From JANQUM01 sp047630355 (lineage in GTDB: Bacteria > Bacteroidota > Bacteroidia > Cytophagales > Spirosomataceae): 17,329 bases of DNA. The notes under the pieces are model-generated. The model was not told the DNA's origin. It searched no databases and was given only the letters and a program-made list of their open reading frames with translations. The translations under genes and the position numbers were made by a program. Location: NCBI GenBank assembly GCA_047630355.1, contig JBLHXN010000072.1, forward strand, positions 1 through 17,329, given 5' to 3'. Positions 14,389 to 17,329 of this stretch are shown one piece after another (position 1 is the first letter of the stretch; each line of letters begins with the position of its first letter).

Positions 14389-15297
14389 TCACCTAATTAA
14401 ATCTTTCAACGCTCCTTCAATTTCGGGGAATTTGTAAGTGAAATTAGTAGTTTCCACGACGCGTTTGTTCTCCACGTAAGTTCCACCCAAAATAACCACT
14501 GCCATTTCTCCGAAAACTAATTTCAATGCAAATTCGGGAGCGTTTGGTAAAATCAATGGTCGGCTTAAAACCTTCGCGGCTACTTTTGTCATTTCTTCGT
14601 TGCGTACGGGTTGAGGTGCGGTGGCATTATAGGCATCCGTCATAGTTTCGTCTTCAATCGCTTTTACAAATAATGCGGCGAGGTCGTGATTATGAATCCA
14701 AGACATCCATTGTTTGCCGCTTCCTAAAGCAGTTCCCGCTCCAAACTTTATCGGTTGAATCAGTTTGGGTAATGCTCCGCCGTCTTCGCTCAACACTACG
14801 CCGATGCGTATTTTAGCTACGCGGGAGTTCATTTCTTCGCCAAATGCATCGGCAATAGCTTCCCACTCAAACGTACATTTTGCTAAGAAATCTCTACCAA
14901 CTAAAGATTCTTCGGTAAGTCTTTCTTCGCCACGGTCGCCGCCGTAAAAACCAATCGCCGAAGCAGAGATGAATGCTTTCGGGGTGTGTCCGATTTTTTT
15001 GAATTTATCCATCAATAACTTCACGGGTTCTACGCGGGAGTCGATGATTATTTTCTTGCGTTCATCGGTCCATCGTTCGTCCGCAATTCCTGCTCCGGCG
15101 AGGTGAACCAGCACGTCTACATTTTGCAATGCTCCGTCTTCAATTTCGTCTTTTTTGAGATTCCAGGTGTAAACTGTCACGTTCGGGATGTCCTTTTTAC
15201 TTCGTGATAAAATACTTACCGTATGTCCGTTTGACAGTAATTGCTTAGTCAGTTCTTGTCCGACTAATCCCGTTCCGCCCGTTATGAGTATGTTCAT
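14389..15297 (-). CDS. TIGR01777-family NAD(P)-binding epimerase/SDR39U1-like
   Basis: 302 residues, the full length for the YfcH/SDR39U1 group of extended SDR proteins. The nucleotide-binding motif is G7-G8-T-G10-L-V-G13 right after the first beta strand. Family blocks follow: VLVHLAGAGIADERWT, R-K-K-I-I-I-D-S-R, SASAIGFYGGDRGEE (S/Y active-site region), R-I-G-V-V-L, GSGKQWMSWIHNHDLAAL and YNATAPQPVRN. The C-terminal DUF1731-like part (PEFALKLVFGEMA) is present. The substrate of this family is not established. It stands alone on the minus strand, 67 bp upstream of the HNH gene and divergent from the aminopeptidase. Confidence 0.88.
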   Translation of the reverse strand: MNILITGGTGLVGQELTKQLLSNGHTVSILSRSKKDIPNVTVYTWNLKKDEIEDGALQNVDVLVHLAGAGIADERWTDERKKIIIDSRVEPVKLLMDKFKKIGHTPKAFISASAIGFYGGDRGEERLTEESLVGRDFLAKCTFEWEAIADAFGEEMNSRVAKIRIGVVLSEDGGALPKLIQPIKFGAGTALGSGKQWMSWIHNHDLAALFVKAIEDETMTDAYNATAPQPVRNEEMTKVAAKVLSRPLILPNAPEFALKLVFGEMAVVILGGTYVENKRVVETTNFTYKFPEIEGALKDLIR

Positions 15298-15406
15298 TAG
15301 TGTTTATAGTTTTTGTTACCTTGTGAAAAGAACCATTCCCTGTGGAGATTGTTAGTGAATTCCATAATATTGCATTTTTAATACTGATTTATAGTAATTA
15401 CTAAAA

Positions 15407-15443
15407 TCAATTTGTTCAATTTGAAATTGCCAATTTTAGGCAA
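15407..15443 (+). promoter_or_regulatory. Direct repeat and small hairpin ahead of the aminopeptidase
   Basis: TCAATTTG occurs twice (15407-15414 and 15416-15423), each one base off the TAnnTTTG -7 box, followed by a TTGCC/GGCAA inverted repeat (15427-15431 with 15439-15443) 24 bp before the ATG. The 170-bp gap also has to hold the divergent epimerase promoter. Confidence 0.3.
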
Positions 15444-15467
15444 CTTAAGTTTTCTCAAAAAAAATCA

Positions 15468-16850
15468 ATGAAATTATTCTCTCCCGAAACATATACCAAA
15501 CGTCGTCAGAAACTTATGAAAACCGTTGGAAGCGGTTTGATTTTGCTTTGCGGTAATGACGAAGCCCCGATGAACTACGAACACAATACGTACCGCTACC
15601 GGCAGGATAGTACGTTTTTGTATTATTTCGGACTGAATTTCGCGGGGTTGAATGCTACGCTTAACTGCGAGACTGATGAAGTTACGCTCTTCGGTAATGA
15701 ACTTACGATTGATGATATTATTATTGTTGGACCGCAGGCAGCACTAGCTGAACTTGCCGAAAAAGTGGGTGTCCCAAATGTGCAGCCAACCAACAAGTTA
15801 TCTAGTCAGCTGAGCAAAGGTAAGAAGGTTCACTTTTTGCCACCGTATCGTTTTGAAAACAAGCAGAAGCTCAGTAACTGGCTTGGAATTGCGGTGATAA
15901 AACTGGCGGATAATGTGTCAGATGAATTAGTACATGCCGTTGTAGCACAGCGTCAGCACAAAACTGCGGAAGAAGTTGTTGAAATGGAAGCCGCCGTTAA
16001 TGCGAGCCGTGCCATGCATATTGCAGCGATGCGAGCCACCCAAGTGGGTAAAAAAGAATACGAAATTGTCGCGGAATTATACGGAACGGCAAAGCGGCTT
16101 GGCGGTGAGTTGGCGTATCCCGCCATTTTGAGTATTAATGGTCAAACCCTGCATAATCATTACCATGGTAACGAATTAACATCGGGAAGACTACTTTTAA
16201 ATGACTCAGGAGTAGAACTCGAAATGGGTTATTGCGGCGATATCACCCGCACGTTTCCGGTAGATAAGAAGTTCACGCAGCAGCAGCGTGAAATCTACGA
16301 AATCGTGTTGGAAATGGAGGAGTTAGTAATTGAGTCTTTAAAGCCAGGCATTCAATATCGCGATTGTCATATTGCTTCTAACCGATTGATGCTGAATAAA
16401 TTTAAAGACTTGGGAATTGTGAACGGCGATGTAGAAGAAATGCTCGAAGCGGGAGTGGGCGGAATGTTCATGCCGCACGGACTCGGACACATGATTGGCC
16501 TTGACGTACACGATATGGAAGACCTTGGCGAGAAATTCGTCGGTTATAATAAAGACATAGAGCGAAGTGCACAAATGGGTTTGAAATCGTTGCGTTTGGC
16601 GAAAGAACTTGCCGAAGGTTTTGTGATTACCGTTGAGCCGGGAATCTACTTTATACCGCAGTTAATTGACAAATTGAAAGCTGACAAGCAATACCTTGAT
16701 TTTGTGAATTACGACAAGTTAGAGCAATATCGTGATTTCGGTGGAATCCGTATTGAGGATGATATTTTGATTACTAAAGACGGTTATCAGGTTTTAGGAG
16801 AACATATTCCAAAAACGGTTGCCGAAATTGAAGACTTACGCCACGCGTAA
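15468..16850 (+). CDS. pepP: M24 metallopeptidase, Xaa-Pro aminopeptidase
   Basis: 460 residues, the usual size for aminopeptidase P, which removes N-terminal residues preceding proline. An N-terminal AMP_N domain (about 1-165) includes YEHNTYRYRQDSTFLYYFG. The pita-bread catalytic domain carries all five metal ligands: D246 in LLNDSG, D258 in GDITRTFP, H341 in GLGHMIGLDVHD, E390 in VEPGIYF and E430 in IRIEDD; H337 in MPHG is the usual substrate-side histidine. D246 sits in N-D-S-G-V-E where D-x-G-A-E is more common. Cytoplasmic, no signal peptide. The stop lies inside the 3' end of the opposite-strand gene (15-bp tail-to-tail overlap). Confidence 0.9.
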   Translation: MKLFSPETYTKRRQKLMKTVGSGLILLCGNDEAPMNYEHNTYRYRQDSTFLYYFGLNFAGLNATLNCETDEVTLFGNELTIDDIIIVGPQAALAELAEKVGVPNVQPTNKLSSQLSKGKKVHFLPPYRFENKQKLSNWLGIAVIKLADNVSDELVHAVVAQRQHKTAEEVVEMEAAVNASRAMHIAAMRATQVGKKEYEIVAELYGTAKRLGGELAYPAILSINGQTLHNHYHGNELTSGRLLLNDSGVELEMGYCGDITRTFPVDKKFTQQQREIYEIVLEMEELVIESLKPGIQYRDCHIASNRLMLNKFKDLGIVNGDVEEMLEAGVGGMFMPHGLGHMIGLDVHDMEDLGEKFVGYNKDIERSAQMGLKSLRLAKELAEGFVITVEPGIYFIPQLIDKLKADKQYLDFVNYDKLEQYRDFGGIRIEDDILITKDGYQVLGEHIPKTVAEIEDLRHA

Positions 16851-17171
16851 ACCATTTTCACAAGAGAGGTTGGGTTCGAGGAGTGTTACAACTCCTTGCT
16901 CATCCACCGCTCCAAGAACGAGGCATTCACTCATAAAGTCAGCAATTTGTTTGGGCAGGAAATTCACTACCGCCACAACTTGTTTTCCAATGAGACTTTC
17001 GGGTGAATAGTTTACGGTGATTTGAGCGGAGGATTTCTTAATTCCCAATTCGCCAAAATTGACGATAAGTTGGTACGCAGGTTTTCGAGCTTTCGGAAAT
17101 TCCCGAACTTCAGTTATTGTCCCGATACGCATATCGACTTTAGCAAAGTCACCCCAATTGATTTCTGACAT
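16836..17171 (-). CDS. csaA: CsaA-like tRNA-binding domain protein
   Basis: 111 residues, one OB-fold tRNA-binding domain as in CsaA, related to the C-terminal parts of MetRS and PheRS. Typical blocks: WGDFAKVDMRIGTITEVREFPKARKPAYQL, the D-F-G/E-L-G-I-K-K-S-S-A-Q-I segment, GKQVVAVVNFLPKQIADFMSE and a terminal ENG-x-R. CsaA has been described as a chaperone-like or export-related protein that binds tRNA. The start chosen is the ATG giving MSEINW; a longer frame reaching 17255 would run through the tRNA gene and adds residues not typical of the family. It is divergent from tRNA-Arg with 69 bp between. Confidence 0.88.
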   Translation of the reverse strand: MSEINWGDFAKVDMRIGTITEVREFPKARKPAYQLIVNFGELGIKKSSAQITVNYSPESLIGKQVVAVVNFLPKQIADFMSECLVLGAVDEQGVVTLLEPNLSCENGLRVA

Positions 17172-17221
17172 ATTGTATTGATTATTTAGAGTAAATTTAG
17201 GTTCTTTCTCTGAAAAATACC

Positions 17222-17229
17222 TAATTTTG
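17222..17229 (+). promoter_or_regulatory. Candidate -7 box (TAATTTTG) for tRNA-Arg
   Basis: Matches TAnnTTTG followed by C, 11 bp ahead of the first tRNA base, a spacing that suits transcription starting a few bases before the mature 5' end. No clear -33 TTG was seen. Confidence 0.5.
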
Positions 17230-17240
17230 CGTTCCGTTTT

Positions 17241-17312
17241 GGCTTCGTAGTTCAATGGATAGAATGGAGGTTTCCGGTACCTTTGATCTAGGTTCGATTC
17301 CTAGCGAGGCTA
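17241..17312 (+). tRNA. tRNA-Arg (anticodon CCG)
   Basis: Folds completely by eye. The 7-bp acceptor pairs GGCTTCG with CGAGGCT (two G-U pairs), followed by discriminator A at 17312. The D stem is GTTC/GAAT with loop AATGGATA carrying the G18-G19 pair and A20, an arginine identity base. The anticodon stem is GAGGT/ACCTT with loop TTCCGGT, so the anticodon is CCG, reading CGG. The variable loop is 4 nt. The T stem is CTAGG/CCTAG with loop TTCGATT. The CCA end is not encoded (CAA follows). Confidence 0.93.
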
Positions 17313-17329
17313 CAATTATTGACGAGGTA

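Noticed and set aside
17172..17255. Longer N-terminus for the CsaA-like protein
   Set aside because: It would run into the tRNA-Arg gene on the other strand and adds residues not typical of the family; the ATG at 17171 gives the usual length.
17241..17312. tRNA gene as an integration site
   Set aside because: No integrase and no second copy of the tRNA 3' end is visible in the window.

Overview
The window looks like a piece of a Bacteroidota chromosome, probably of the Cytophagia type. The reasons are moderate-to-low GC, start codons without clear Shine-Dalgarno sequences, candidate -7 boxes of the TAnnTTTG type ahead of several transcription units, and the gene families present, including a secreted cysteine-rich Ig-like repeat protein. 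No species-level claim can be made from the sequence alone.

Layout. (1) 134-2065 (+): a large secreted repeat protein whose start codon is problematic. (2) 2472-12218 (+): six metabolic genes on one strand. They are a GABA-type class III aminotransferase, a nitrilase-superfamily amidase, a very long Orn/Lys/Arg-type PLP decarboxylase, an ATP-grasp ligase with a lysine-rich N-terminal tail, a C45-type (penicillin acyltransferase-like) Ntn hydrolase, and a Sad/YneI-type succinate semialdehyde dehydrogenase. A very strong palindromic terminator at 9413-9452 splits this set into at least two transcription units, and another hairpin terminator closes it at 12224-12260. (3) 12262-14321 (-): a GNAT acetyltransferase, a class III Fic AMP-transferase with its C-terminal self-inhibitory motif, and an HNH endonuclease; Fic and HNH are 17 bp apart and look co-transcribed. 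(4) 14389-15297 (-): a YfcH/SDR39U1-type epimerase. (5) 15468-17329: a Xaa-Pro aminopeptidase (+), a CsaA-like tRNA-binding protein (-) overlapping it tail to tail, and tRNA-Arg(CCG) (+).

How the genes may work together. The six-gene set reads as a nitrogen-rich amine pathway. A basic amino acid is decarboxylated, an ATP-grasp enzyme can join an amine to a carboxylate, two different amide-acting hydrolase families (nitrilase and C45) can cut or transfer amides, and GabT plus SSADH send a C4 product through GABA and succinate semialdehyde to succinate. This resembles the logic of the gamma-glutamyl-putrescine (Puu) route but built from different enzyme families. The individual families are read from motifs; the pathway is inference. 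This locus is the best candidate for an undescribed system in the window.
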